A stretch of 44,988 nucleotides of DNA, taken from contig NZ_KK082661.1 of the NCBI RefSeq assembly GCF_000599605.1, positions 30,927 to 75,914 of the forward strand, given 5' to 3'. The notes beneath the pieces are model-generated. The model was not told the DNA's origin and did not search any database. It saw only the letters and a list, made by a program, of their open reading frames with translations. Positions 32,231-40,493 of the stretch are shown piece after piece. A program made the position numbers and the translations under genes. The stretch is from Prevotella sp. HJM029 (GTDB lineage Bacteria; Bacteroidota; Bacteroidia; Bacteroidales; Bacteroidaceae). Position 1 is the stretch's first letter. Each line of letters starts with the position of its first letter.

Positions 32231-32315
32231 TGGTACCCAGACCCGGGCTCGAACCGGGATGCCTTGCGGCACTGGTGTTTGAGACCAGCGCGTCTACCTA
32301 TTCCGCCATCTGGGC
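32231..32315 (-). tRNA. tRNA-Leu (anticodon CAA)
   Basis: The minus-strand sequence folds as a class II tRNA: acceptor GCCCAGA with TCTGGGT (first pair G-T), anticodon stem CTGGT/ACCAG around the loop CTCAAAC (anticodon CAA, reading UUG), a variable arm TGCCGCAAGGCA and the T arm with GGTTCGAGCC. A discriminator A and encoded CCA end it. It is the integration target of the island to its left. A promoter fits upstream at 32333-32364. Confidence 0.95.
32233..32246. other. attR within the tRNA-Leu gene
   Basis: GTACCCAGACCCGG, the tRNA 3' end, identical to attL at 11434-11447. The tRNA reads intact through this copy. Confidence 0.85.
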
Positions 32316-32332
32316 TTTTTTCAAAACCGATG

Positions 32333-32364
32333 CAAAGGTACATATATTTTTTTAACTTGCAAAA
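32333..32364 (-). promoter_or_regulatory. tRNA-Leu promoter
   Basis: On the minus strand TTTTG (32360-32364) and TACCTTTG (32333-32340) are separated by 19 bp, an excellent match to the Bacteroidetes TTTG-N19-21-TAnnTTTG promoter. The -7 element is about 18 bp from the tRNA 5' end. The first 22-bp repeat overlaps the -33 element. Confidence 0.85.
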
Positions 32365-32531
32365 GATTTCACATAAACTTGCGAAAAATCTCATATATAC
32401 TTGCGAAAGATTTCACATAAAAGTACTTATTCGAATAAGATTCGAGTAAAAGCTAAGTAAAATTTCGAGTAAAACCCGAATAAGATTCGGGTAAGATCCG
32501 AATGAAATTCGAATAAAATTGCAAGTAAGGT
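32355..32531. repeat. 22-bp and 11-bp phased tandem repeats upstream of tRNA-Leu
   Basis: Three imperfect 22-bp units that begin ACTTGC(A/G)AAA(A/G)AT start at 32355, 32377 and 32399. They are followed by about nine degenerate 11-mers of the type CGA(A/G)TAA(G/A)ATT to about 32531. A-rich tracts recur every 11 bp, close to one helical turn, which predicts intrinsic DNA curvature. Confidence 0.7.
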
Positions 32532-32830
32532 GATGGATATTCATTAAAATTGCAGCTTTTTCTTGCACATATCAATTTAAATACTTATATTCGTTGGCAG
32601 CGTAACGCCCATGCCTGAAAGGGAAAAATCCCACCACTACGACTGCAAAAGGTGGTGGAAAGCTGGAGAACAAAAGCGCTTCATGCCCCTATGCTCCATT
32701 CATGGCGCAGTAAAGGGAGGCGGAAATGCAAAGACAGCAGGCACCATCAGGCCTGGAATTAGGTTCTTCGCAACACGAGAGGGGTCGGAAAGGAAGACTT
32801 CGAGCAAGTAATTACCCCCTTTGGAGCAGG
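32532..32830. other. Intergenic region with hairpins; possible short ORF not called
   Basis: About 300 bp with no gene I can support. It contains CCACCAC (32631-32637) pairing with GTGGTGG (32652-32658) and GGGA-AAAA-TCCC just before. A 66-codon frame (32611-32811) exists but has no recognised similarity. Possibly a structured RNA or a dispersed chromosomal repeat. Confidence 0.35.
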
Positions 32831-32859
32831 ATTGCCACACACTAAAATTGTTAAAACAA

Positions 32860-32913
32860 ATGATAACAGCATTTAATAAATCAATGACACTACCAATAAT
32901 TGTCACGCACTAA
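32860..32913 (+). CDS. Mini-ORF 1 of the manC leader repeat (17 aa)
   Basis: Encodes MITAFNKSMTLPIIVTH. It shares its first half with the manC N-terminus in the fourth repeat. No evidence of translation beyond conservation of frame among copies. Confidence 0.3.
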   Translation: MITAFNKSMTLPIIVTH

Positions 32914-32927
32914 GGTTGTTAAAACAA

Positions 32928-32978
32928 ATGACAACAGTATTCAAATCAATGACACTACCAATAATTGTCACACACTAA
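32928..32978 (+). CDS. Mini-ORF 2 of the manC leader repeat (16 aa)
   Basis: Encodes MTTVFKSMTLPIIVTH. Relative to copy 1 it lacks one codon and has one further Ala-to-Val change; the frame is kept. Confidence 0.3.
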   Translation: MTTVFKSMTLPIIVTH

Positions 32979-32991
32979 GTTGTTAAAACAA

Positions 32992-33045
32992 ATGGCGACA
33001 GCATTTAATAAATCAATGACACTACCCGTAATTGCCACACACTAA
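32992..33045 (+). CDS. Mini-ORF 3 of the manC leader repeat (17 aa)
   Basis: Encodes MATAFNKSMTLPVIATH. Its TAA is 12 bp before the preferred manC ATG. Confidence 0.3.
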   Translation: MATAFNKSMTLPVIATH

Positions 33046-33059
33046 AATTGTTAAAACAA

Positions 33060-34181
33060 ATGACAACAGCATTTAAATCAATGACACCACCCGTAAATCG
33101 CGAACATTACTTCTGCGTTATCCTCGCAGGAGGGAAAGGAAGAAGACTGTGGCCTTGCAGCCGTGAGCACCATCCTAAGCAGTTTGTTGATTTCTTTGGC
33201 ACAGGAAAGACGCAGCTTCAACAAACCTATGACCGCATGAAGCGGATGCTTCCACAGGTCAATATCTACATCAACACAAACGAAAGCTATCGCCATTTGG
33301 TAGAAGAGCAACTGCCCGAAGTGGCACCAGATCACATCATGGTCGAACCTATCTATCGCAACACGGCACCCAGTGTGGCATGGGCAACCCATCGCATTGC
33401 ACGTGTTTGCCCACAAGCCTGCCTGCTGATGGTGCCCGCCGACCAAACCGTTGTGCACGAAGACATCTTCGAAAAAGACGTGATGGAGGCCTTCGCGTTT
33501 GTCGAACAGCACGCCGGTCTGCTCACCATGGCCATCAAACCCACGCGCCCCGAGCCTGGATATGGTTATATTCAGATGGGAGAACGCAGCGGTGTCGGCG
33601 ATATTTACCAAGTAAAAACCTTCACCGAAAAGCCCGATCGCAACTTTGCCCAGCTCTTTTTAGATAGCGGCGAATGGTTTTGGAACACGGGAATGTTCGT
33701 CTCTCGCTTATCCTTTTTACAAGAGAGTCTATCCAAACTCCTCCCACCCGTGCTGCGTGAGCTTGACGAAATGCACCCCCATTGGACGCTTGATGACGAA
33801 GAAAATTATGTGAAACAATATTTCTCGCGCTACCCCAACCTATCCATCGACTTTGGAATACTTGAAAAATCCGAACAAGTATATTTCAAGAATTGCACCT
33901 TTGGCTGGGCAGATTTAGGCACATGGCATGGCATCTACGAAGCCATCAGCGATGAAACGACGGACAATATCTGCCTCGATTCGGCTGTCATTTTCGACGA
34001 AGCCCACCACAACATTGTCAAACTGCCCCACCACCGTTTGGCTATTATCCACGGATTAGAAGACTATATTGTAGCCGAAGAAGACAATGTGCTACTCATT
34101 TGCAAAAAAGAAGATTCATCTTCGCGCATCCGAAAATACATCACTGAAGTGGAATTACAGAAAGGGAAAGACTTTGTATAG
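33060..34181 (+). CDS. manC: Mannose-1-phosphate guanylyltransferase
   Basis: About 373 residues. It converts mannose-1-phosphate and GTP to GDP-mannose for glycan and GDP-fucose synthesis. The nucleotidyltransferase signature LAGGKGRRLWPCSREHHPKQF is at the N-terminus, with VEPIYRNTAPSVAWA, VPADQTV, the FTEKPD motif and a C-terminal WADLGTWHGIYE segment. It is a short, single-domain form without the phosphomannose isomerase cupin. The ATG at 33060 belongs to the tandem repeat unit; the in-frame ATG at 33081, 8 residues before FCVILAGG, is an equally possible start, and a TTG at 33048 is less likely. The gene stands alone, with a terminator after it. Confidence 0.9.
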   Translation: MTTAFKSMTPPVNREHYFCVILAGGKGRRLWPCSREHHPKQFVDFFGTGKTQLQQTYDRMKRMLPQVNIYINTNESYRHLVEEQLPEVAPDHIMVEPIYRNTAPSVAWATHRIARVCPQACLLMVPADQTVVHEDIFEKDVMEAFAFVEQHAGLLTMAIKPTRPEPGYGYIQMGERSGVGDIYQVKTFTEKPDRNFAQLFLDSGEWFWNTGMFVSRLSFLQESLSKLLPPVLRELDEMHPHWTLDDEENYVKQYFSRYPNLSIDFGILEKSEQVYFKNCTFGWADLGTWHGIYEAISDETTDNICLDSAVIFDEAHHNIVKLPHHRLAIIHGLEDYIVAEEDNVLLICKKEDSSSRIRKYITEVELQKGKDFV

Positions 34182-34371
34182 CACATGTACATTTAAAATC
34201 ACACACAAAATAATTTACAAAAAGAGCGAGAAGAGCGCCCTACTCCCATCCGTAACAAACGACATTGACCGACATGCTTGCAGCCATCTTTTTTACAGGC
34301 AAGCCCCCTTGCGCCGCAGCCTCAAGCTAAAGTTCCCATAAACACATACATATTACCCACAAAAATGCGCT

Positions 34372-34410
34372 ACTTTACCGCACAATTACGATGCAATCAT
34401 GCGGTAAAGT
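34372..34410. terminator. Terminator between manC and rnr
   Basis: A perfect 11-bp inverted repeat, ACTTTACCGCA (34372-34382) and TGCGGTAAAGT (34400-34410), sits between convergent genes. A further related GCCGCATTTTACTGC follows, which could form an alternative stem. Confidence 0.6.
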
Positions 34411-34426
34411 GCCGCATTTTACTGCA

Positions 34427-36622
34427 CTATTCCACAATAGAGAAATCCAATTGCCGTTTCTCTAAGTTCGCTCCTGCCACTTGAATCTCTATCGCATCGC
34501 CTAATTGATAGCGATGATGATGCCGCCTTCCGCGCAAACAGAAGTTGCGTTCGTCGAACTCATAATAATCATCGCTCAGGTCACGCATGGGAATCATGCC
34601 CTCACAATGGTTCTCATCAATCTCCGCATAGATGCCATAACTGGTAATTCCGCTGATATGTGCGGCAAACGTCTCGCCCACTTTATCGGCCATAAACTCT
34701 ACCATCTTATATTTAATAGAGTCGCGTTCGGCATTCTGTGCCACCAATTCCATCTCCGAACAATGCTCACAAAGCTCCTCATAATGCTTCTCATTCGCAC
34801 TCCTTCCACCTTGGGCATAGCGCGTAAGCAGGCGATGAACCATCGTGTCGGGGTATCTTCTAATCGGACTTGTGAAATGCGTGTAATAGTCGAATGCCAA
34901 ACCAAAGTGGCCAATATTGTGCACACTGTATTTCGCTTTCATCATGGCTCTGAGCGCAACCGTTTGAATCATCTTCGCTTCAGGTTTGCCTTCGGTCTCG
35001 TCCATCAGCTTATTCAAGCTGCGAGCCATCGCTCCTTTTGTGCCTTCGGTTTTCACTTTGTAACCAAATTTCACAATAAATTGACGCAAGGTCTCCATCT
35101 TTTGCGGGTCAGGATTATCGTGCACACGATAGGGAAGCGTCTTTGCTTTCCGCCCCTTCTTGGCCTTTCCGATGCTCTCGGCCACGGTTTTGTTGGCCAA
35201 CAGCATAAACTCTTCAATCAACTTGTTGGCATCGTGCGACCGTTTAAAATAGCAACGTGTGGGCTTTCCCTTTTCGTCAACATCGAAATGCAGTTCTTCG
35301 CGGTCAAACTTCACTGCGCCATGCTCAAAACGTTTCTTGCGCAACGCCTTGGCTAAACGGTCGAGTGTGATGAGCTGTTCCGCATTTTCGCCCTTGTATT
35401 CCCCATTCTTAGGCACAGGAGCAGGCTCACCCGTGCCATCAACCACACCATTTTCTTCTAACAACTGCTGCACCTCCTCGTAGGCATAGCGGCGCTTGCT
35501 GCGAATAATAGTGTGCACAATGCGGTAGGTTTTCACATTGGCTTCGTCGTCAAGTGTGAAGATTACGCTATAAGCCAGTTTGTCTTCGTCGGGACGCAGC
35601 GAGCAAATGAAGTTGCAAAGGCGCTCGGGAAGCATCGGAATGGTGCGGTCTACCAAATAAATACTCGTCGCACGCTTCACCGCTTCTTTATCAATCACGC
35701 TCCCTTCCGTCACGTAATGGCTCACATCGGCAATGTGAACCCCCACCTGCCACAGCCCTTTGTCGAGCTTTTCGATGGAAAGAGCATCGTCAAAATCTTT
35801 CGCATCGTGGGGATCAATGGTGCAAGTGAACGCCGACCTAAAGTCTTCCCGCTCGGCAACATCCTGTGGTGTAATCTCTCCTGTTATCTTGTTAGCGGCC
35901 TCTTCCACCGCTTTTGGGTAGACATAGGGCAGTCCATATTGCGCCAAAATGGTGTTCATCTCGGTGTCGTTATCGCCTGTCTGACCAATCACATCCACCA
36001 CTTCGCCCACCAAATTCTTGTGTTCGGCGTCGGGCCATTGCGTGATTTTCACAATCGCTTTGTCGTTGGTTTTTCCACCTTTCAGCTTGCGTTTCGGAAT
36101 GATAATGTCGCTTGCAAAGATGTTTTCGGGCGTGATGAGATAGGCAAAGTCCTTGCCTACACGCAGTTTTCCAACGAACTGATCTTTCTTTCTTTGCAAG
36201 ATTTCAATCACTTGTGCCTCCTTGATGTGATGTTGTCGACGCGCCATGAAACTCACTTTCACACGATCTCCATTGGTAGCCCATAACGAATTGCGCTCTG
36301 AAACGAAAATAGGTGTTCCACCATCGTCGGGCAAAAAGGTATTCTTACCATTTGCTTTACGCAGGAATGTCCCTTCTTGCACCTGTCCTTTGGTATTGAG
36401 TTTATAGGAACTATCAGTCACTTTCACCAGAAAATCATCCCACGCCATCTCTTCAATCATGTCGATGGCCAACATTTTCAGGGGGTGTGTATCAAGTTTC
36501 AACGCACGGAAAATCTCCCTAAAGCTTAATGGTCGATTACCCTGTGACGAGAAAAACGTTTGCAATCGCTCCTGCAACTGCTTTCTGCTCATGCGCTTTC
36601 CGCCTTTTTTCCCTTTTCCCAT
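34427..36622 (-). CDS. rnr: Ribonuclease R
   Basis: About 731 residues from the ATG at 36620-36622 (MGKGKKGGKRMSRKQL). It is a processive 3'-5' exoribonuclease that degrades structured RNA. An N-terminal winged helix (about 15-70) and cold-shock domains precede the RNB catalytic domain, with the acidic cluster in CTIDPHDAKDFDDALSIEKL and VHIADVSHYV, plus HFGLAF-YTHFTSPIRRYPD near the active-site exit. An S1 domain ends the protein (ITSYGIYAEIDENHCEGMI). The upstream 11 codons to 36655 are not family-like. It is transcribed divergently from the small gene at 36774. Confidence 0.95.
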   Translation of the reverse strand: MGKGKKGGKRMSRKQLQERLQTFFSSQGNRPLSFREIFRALKLDTHPLKMLAIDMIEEMAWDDFLVKVTDSSYKLNTKGQVQEGTFLRKANGKNTFLPDDGGTPIFVSERNSLWATNGDRVKVSFMARRQHHIKEAQVIEILQRKKDQFVGKLRVGKDFAYLITPENIFASDIIIPKRKLKGGKTNDKAIVKITQWPDAEHKNLVGEVVDVIGQTGDNDTEMNTILAQYGLPYVYPKAVEEAANKITGEITPQDVAEREDFRSAFTCTIDPHDAKDFDDALSIEKLDKGLWQVGVHIADVSHYVTEGSVIDKEAVKRATSIYLVDRTIPMLPERLCNFICSLRPDEDKLAYSVIFTLDDEANVKTYRIVHTIIRSKRRYAYEEVQQLLEENGVVDGTGEPAPVPKNGEYKGENAEQLITLDRLAKALRKKRFEHGAVKFDREELHFDVDEKGKPTRCYFKRSHDANKLIEEFMLLANKTVAESIGKAKKGRKAKTLPYRVHDNPDPQKMETLRQFIVKFGYKVKTEGTKGAMARSLNKLMDETEGKPEAKMIQTVALRAMMKAKYSVHNIGHFGLAFDYYTHFTSPIRRYPDTMVHRLLTRYAQGGRSANEKHYEELCEHCSEMELVAQNAERDSIKYKMVEFMADKVGETFAAHISGITSYGIYAEIDENHCEGMIPMRDLSDDYYEFDERNFCLRGRRHHHRYQLGDAIEIQVAGANLEKRQLDFSIVE

Positions 36623-36714
36623 ATTCTTATTTTTTTGTTTCGTTTCTCCATACAAAGGAACAAAAAAGAAACGACAAAAACAATCTTTGTATCATCTTTT
36701 CCATCCTTTTTCCG

Positions 36715-36722
36715 TATATTTG
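36715..36722 (+). promoter_or_regulatory. Putative promoter of the 69-aa gene
   Basis: TATATTTG matches the -7 consensus; the nearest TTTG is 25 bp upstream, longer than ideal. The ATG is about 50 bp downstream. Confidence 0.4.
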
Positions 36723-36773
36723 TTCCCAAAAAGCTGAGGACTCCTCAGGTCTTCACATCAATAGTTACATCAT

Positions 36774-36983
36774 ATGACATTAGAATTTACTCCAGAAGCC
36801 ATTGCCGAATATCGGAGACAGGTGCGTGAACACATGTTACTTGCACGCAAACCCAATGGCGAACCTTACCTCGATGAGAAGGAAGTTGACCAACGTCTGC
36901 GCACATTCACTGACGATGAACTGACTTTTGGTATGCCTTTTAATACGCCAGAAGAGACCGCTTCCATGCTCATTGAAGAATAA
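36774..36983 (+). CDS. Unknown small protein (69 aa)
   Basis: A hydrophilic, mostly helical protein: MTLEFTPEAIAEYRRQVREHM, then a conserved-looking PYLDEKEVDQRLRTFTDDEL core and an acidic end. It resembles short hypothetical proteins of Prevotella; no function is known. It is a single gene in a divergent position with rnr. Confidence 0.65.
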   Translation: MTLEFTPEAIAEYRRQVREHMLLARKPNGEPYLDEKEVDQRLRTFTDDELTFGMPFNTPEETASMLIEE

Positions 36984-37093
36984 ACTTCAACTCATCGCTT
37001 GCATAGCCATCCTCTTATTTAAAGGAACTCCTTCGCATAGGCTGGAGAAACAAAAAAAAATCGGCAGTAAATCACTCACTCCCGACCTCAACA

Positions 37094-37127
37094 GGTGAGC
37101 CAATCTCTGGCTCAACCTTTGCTTTTT
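37094..37127 (+). terminator. Intrinsic terminator downstream of the 69-aa gene
   Basis: TGAGCCA (37096-37102) and TGGCTCA (37108-37114) form a 7-bp stem, extended by GG/CC with a bulge, followed by CTTTGCTTTTT. It lies 110 bp after the stop. Confidence 0.55.
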
Positions 37128-37488
37128 ACTAATCTAAAAACCTAAACCTAATAACTAAAAACCAAAAACCTAAATGTGTAATCCTTACTAAACAATCTTT
37201 TGCTCCTAAGAGTCTACCTATTGAGTGTCGCCAGAAAGCAAATGTTTTAAATCACATATTGTTTTCTTTTGACGATGCAAAGATACTATAGTTTTCATCA
37301 TATGTCGCAAGAAAATATCGACTATTCTACCAAAAACACTATATTTTTGATGTAAATCAAAATCACACTCTCCATAATAAGCCTTTCATACTACACATTA
37401 TAAAAAACTACAGTCTGTTAAACCTCCCATAAAAATAGGTCTGAACAAAGATTTAAATTTTGGACAAAGCGTCTTTTTTAGTAAAATA

Positions 37489-37520
37489 TTTTGCATTGTA
37501 AGTGATTTTCTTTACCTTTG
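37489..37520 (+). promoter_or_regulatory. Strong promoter in the gene-free region
   Basis: TTTTG (37489-37493), 19 bp, TACCTTTG (37513-37520): an optimal Bacteroidetes promoter with no coding sequence behind it. Confidence 0.75.
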
Positions 37521-37526
37521 CAATCG

Positions 37527-37735
37527 TTTGAGAAAACAATATATCTACAAGTTAATTTTTTTTATCAAGTTAAATTATTAGTCGTGTAATCAAAAAAGAG
37601 GTTGTACATTTGGGGTAACATTTTTAGGAATTAAATTTTAGACATTATATATATTTTAAAGACAACTTCCACCATTGGATGGTCGGAACAAGATAAAATC
37701 CCAGTAATCCGTATAGCGAATTACTGGGATTTTTC
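37527..37735 (+). ncRNA. Candidate small RNA between a strong promoter and a terminator
   Basis: The roughly 205 nt between the promoter at 37489-37520 and the terminator at 37696-37732 have no open frame of note, are AT-rich and contain a GGAACAAG/CCATTGGATGG segment just before the terminator. The arrangement is that of an independent transcript. Its class is unknown to me; a 6S-like RNA is one possibility for Bacteroidales, not shown by sequence. The rest of the 36984-37828 gap holds a terminator and plain AT-rich DNA. Confidence 0.5.
37696..37732. terminator. Intrinsic terminator of the candidate small RNA
   Basis: A perfect 13-bp inverted repeat, AAATCCCAGTAAT (37696-37708) and ATTACTGGGATTT (37720-37732), is followed by TTTCTTT. 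Confidence 0.8.
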
Positions 37736-37828
37736 TTTGCATCTTACCAGCATAGAGCCCTATGCTAAATGAGAAATAGGTGTAAGTGGGAATACCATCA
37801 ATGATCTTTATATCCCCACTCCACAGCA

Positions 37829-40432
37829 TTATAGTTTTCCAATCACCTTGGTTAGCTGCTCACCCAAGCCAATAGTGTAACCTTGTGAAAGGAAAACTAC
37901 ACGGTTAAAGGTGTCGGCAATGATGAAGATGGGCAACTGATTGCGCTGCGCAAGCTTCATTTGTGTGGCGATTTCTTCGCGTATTGCGCCCGTCTTATCG
38001 ATGCCAAAGATGGTGTTTTTAGGCAGAAGTCCAAACTCATTCTTCTGTTGTTCAAACTTCTTTGCCGCTGCCTCGTCGGTGAACAGCAGCACAAAGGGGC
38101 GTCCCCATTGGTCTAATTTGGCTTTCATCTTGGCAATATCGTGCAACGCATGATTGGTAGGTTCCTGACCAACGCCTAAGATTCCCAACACATAATAGCC
38201 GCGTCCCGTTTGACTCAAGATAGAAACTTCCTTGCCTTCGTGGATGAAAAGGTTCTCGCTATTGAAACTTCCAAACACCTTTACGCCCTCGTCTTGCTGA
38301 CGAACGATGAGCTTCACCTGCGTGGTGTCGCCCGCTTCGATGCGGAAGAACTGATTATGTGCCAACACACTCCCATCGGCCATGCGCTGTCCTGATACCA
38401 AAAGATAAGTGCCTTCATCAAGGGTTGTGCCGTTCTTAAACACATTATGCCAGGAAATGCCGCCGCCCATATCCACTTGTCCTTCATCGAAATTCATGAG
38501 ATAGGTCTGTCCATTGATGATTTTACTAATTGTGAAATAGCTGTAATACTTCGGATCGTCCAAGAAAGGCACGGGCTTAAAGTCGAGTTTCAGCGTCCCC
38601 GTCTTGGCCACTTGCTGCTCTTCGGCATCGAAATCAACATCCACCCACTGATGATCCTTCTTATATTGCACCTTCCACGACACGTAATCCATGCGCGCTT
38701 CGATGTTCAAGCTGCGCGCAACATCCACAAAAAAGATGTCGCGACTGCGCGAATCGGTGAGCCTACTCTCCCAAACACTGATGGGAGTTTGCGGAATACG
38801 CATGGCTCTTGTGTCGGGATTGAGCTTGATGTGCTGCCTAATCCACGCCACCAACTGCGCGGGATCATGTTGGAAACGCACCACCTCTTCCGGCGTAAAG
38901 GCTTTCGTTTCGAAGAATTGTTTGAAGGGTTTGAGAATCATTTCATACTCCACCCGAGGCGAAAGTTGGTTGCTTTTGGCCTGCATGTTGTCGTCAAGAA
39001 TGACCATTGGCATATCGCGCAGATCCTTATCGGTGAGGGTATTGAGCAAATCAAGTGCCCGTTGCGACTGCTGGGCATACTTCTCTACGAAAGCTTTGAT
39101 GGTTCTCCAGTTGCCACGAGCCTTTATAATATAAGGTATAGCATCGGGGATGGGGAAGTTTTTCAGCGTCTCTGCCGTTGGGAACGTAGCCACATAGGCA
39201 TTGCGCAGTGAGTCTTCGTAGGCCAAACGCACGGCATTTGCAGCGCGCAACGCCTCGGGAACATCGGGCAAAAGCGCCTGCTCCTTGGGCGGAACAATGT
39301 CCAAGTCTTGCGCCTGAGGCACGTGTTGCGCATCGTAAGCGAGCTTGATGGTGAGCTGTTTATCTTTACCAAACGTCGCTTTCACATAGCCAAAGCGCCC
39401 GTTTTTCGATGCCCACACCAACATATCTCCTTTGCCTGCCGAGAGAAAAGTCATGCCTTGTGCATTCGTATATTTCGATGCGGCGGTGTAATATTCGGCA
39501 TAATTATAGATTTTGAAATCCACTTTCGCATCGGCTACGGCCTTTCCTTGGGGCGTAACCACACGGAAAGCAATCTTTCCCGTGCTGCCATAGTTGTCGA
39601 TGAGGTTGATTTCGGTGAAGTTATTCGTGCGCAACATCACCTCTTCGGGACCATTATAGTCGCCAAAGGCACGGGTGTGCATGAGCATTGCGCGCGAGGC
39701 CGGGGCATTAAACCAACCCAAATTCAACACGGGTTCGGGCTCACAAGCGCCTAAGAAATACCATTTGCCGTCGGCCCAAGCCTCAACCCACGCATGATTA
39801 TCGTCGGTATGTGCCCAGCGGGGCGTATAGACTTGCCGCGCAGGAATACCCACTGCGCGCAAAGCTGCCACGGTAAAGGTGCTCTCTTCGCCGCAACGTC
39901 CGCGCGCAGTCATGATGGATTGCAACGGAGAAGAGGTGCGCCCGTCGGATGGTTCATAGGTGACTTTCTCGTGACACCAATGATTTACCTCCAAAATGGC
40001 ATCGCGCATCGACAGTCCTTTCACGCGCGGTTTCAACTCATTCATGAAGATTGCACGCGAACTATCTAAGGGTTCGTTGTTCACACGCATGGGCAACACG
40101 AAATGACGGAACAGCAGTTCGGGCACCCTTTTGCCCCAAGAAAACTCGTGCTGTGTGCGCAAAGCCGACCGCACATTGCCCAGATGATAGGCCGTGGGAT
40201 AATCGGTTGCATCGGCCACAGGCATATAAGCATAGAGAAAGTGCAAGGCTTCTTGCTCTTGTGGCGTGGCATGCAAACCGTCCAAACGATAGAATTTCTC
40301 GCCGATGAGTTTCATTTTTGCCTGAAAGGCCGCATCCACTTTGGCACGATAGGCGGCATCGGCGATGAAATGTTGCGCTGTTGCCAGCAAGGAAACAAGG
40401 CACAAGGCCAGGATTAGTAGACTTTTTTTCAT
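37829..40432 (-). CDS. Secreted transglutaminase-like protein
   Basis: About 867 residues from the ATG at 40430-40432, which opens a clear signal peptide (MKKSLLILALCLVSLLATAQ). The transglutaminase-like core is near residues 190-260, with the Cys in GRCGEESTF and the His in DDNHAWVEAW; the third position, normally Asp, is in a modified GACEPEP segment. It is followed by beta-sandwich-like regions, an invasin/carboxypeptidase-type segment (FRVVTPQGKAVADAKVDFKIY) and a C-terminal thioredoxin-like domain. It is probably periplasmic or surface-exposed, acting on peptides or as a protease-like enzyme. It lies 61 bp downstream of cutC on the same strand, so the two may be co-transcribed. Confidence 0.85.
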   Translation of the reverse strand: MKKSLLILALCLVSLLATAQHFIADAAYRAKVDAAFQAKMKLIGEKFYRLDGLHATPQEQEALHFLYAYMPVADATDYPTAYHLGNVRSALRTQHEFSWGKRVPELLFRHFVLPMRVNNEPLDSSRAIFMNELKPRVKGLSMRDAILEVNHWCHEKVTYEPSDGRTSSPLQSIMTARGRCGEESTFTVAALRAVGIPARQVYTPRWAHTDDNHAWVEAWADGKWYFLGACEPEPVLNLGWFNAPASRAMLMHTRAFGDYNGPEEVMLRTNNFTEINLIDNYGSTGKIAFRVVTPQGKAVADAKVDFKIYNYAEYYTAASKYTNAQGMTFLSAGKGDMLVWASKNGRFGYVKATFGKDKQLTIKLAYDAQHVPQAQDLDIVPPKEQALLPDVPEALRAANAVRLAYEDSLRNAYVATFPTAETLKNFPIPDAIPYIIKARGNWRTIKAFVEKYAQQSQRALDLLNTLTDKDLRDMPMVILDDNMQAKSNQLSPRVEYEMILKPFKQFFETKAFTPEEVVRFQHDPAQLVAWIRQHIKLNPDTRAMRIPQTPISVWESRLTDSRSRDIFFVDVARSLNIEARMDYVSWKVQYKKDHQWVDVDFDAEEQQVAKTGTLKLDFKPVPFLDDPKYYSYFTISKIINGQTYLMNFDEGQVDMGGGISWHNVFKNGTTLDEGTYLLVSGQRMADGSVLAHNQFFRIEAGDTTQVKLIVRQQDEGVKVFGSFNSENLFIHEGKEVSILSQTGRGYYVLGILGVGQEPTNHALHDIAKMKAKLDQWGRPFVLLFTDEAAAKKFEQQKNEFGLLPKNTIFGIDKTGAIREEIATQMKLAQRNQLPIFIIADTFNRVVFLSQGYTIGLGEQLTKVIGKL

Positions 40433-40493
40433 TATTTTATTTTTATTGTTCTTACATTTTCTGTTGGTGAGAAAAGCCCCGTCGGGACAGCTT

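Larger units (their letters stand above)
32831..33096 (+). repeat. Fourfold 65-68-bp tandem repeat containing the start region of manC
   Basis: Copies begin at 32831, 32899, 32964 and 33031 with ATTG(C/T)CAC(A/G)CACTAA, then TTGTTAAAACAAATG and the codons for M-x-TAF-KSMT. The first three copies each close a mini-ORF at TAA. The fourth diverges after CCCGTA and runs on into the manC coding sequence. The length difference between copies inside the mini-ORF is 3 bp. Confidence 0.85.

Noticed and set aside
32355-32531. CRISPR or satellite array upstream of tRNA-Leu
   Set aside because: Units are contiguous and degenerate without spacers; helical phasing explains the period better.
32631-32658. 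Metabolite riboswitch upstream of manC
   Set aside because: The CCACCAC/GTGGTGG hairpin is clear, but I could not match cobalamin, TPP, SAM or other consensus elements.
32611-32811. 66-codon frame upstream of manC
   Set aside because: No recognised similarity, overlaps hairpin-forming sequence, unusual residue composition; left as an uninterpreted intergenic stretch.
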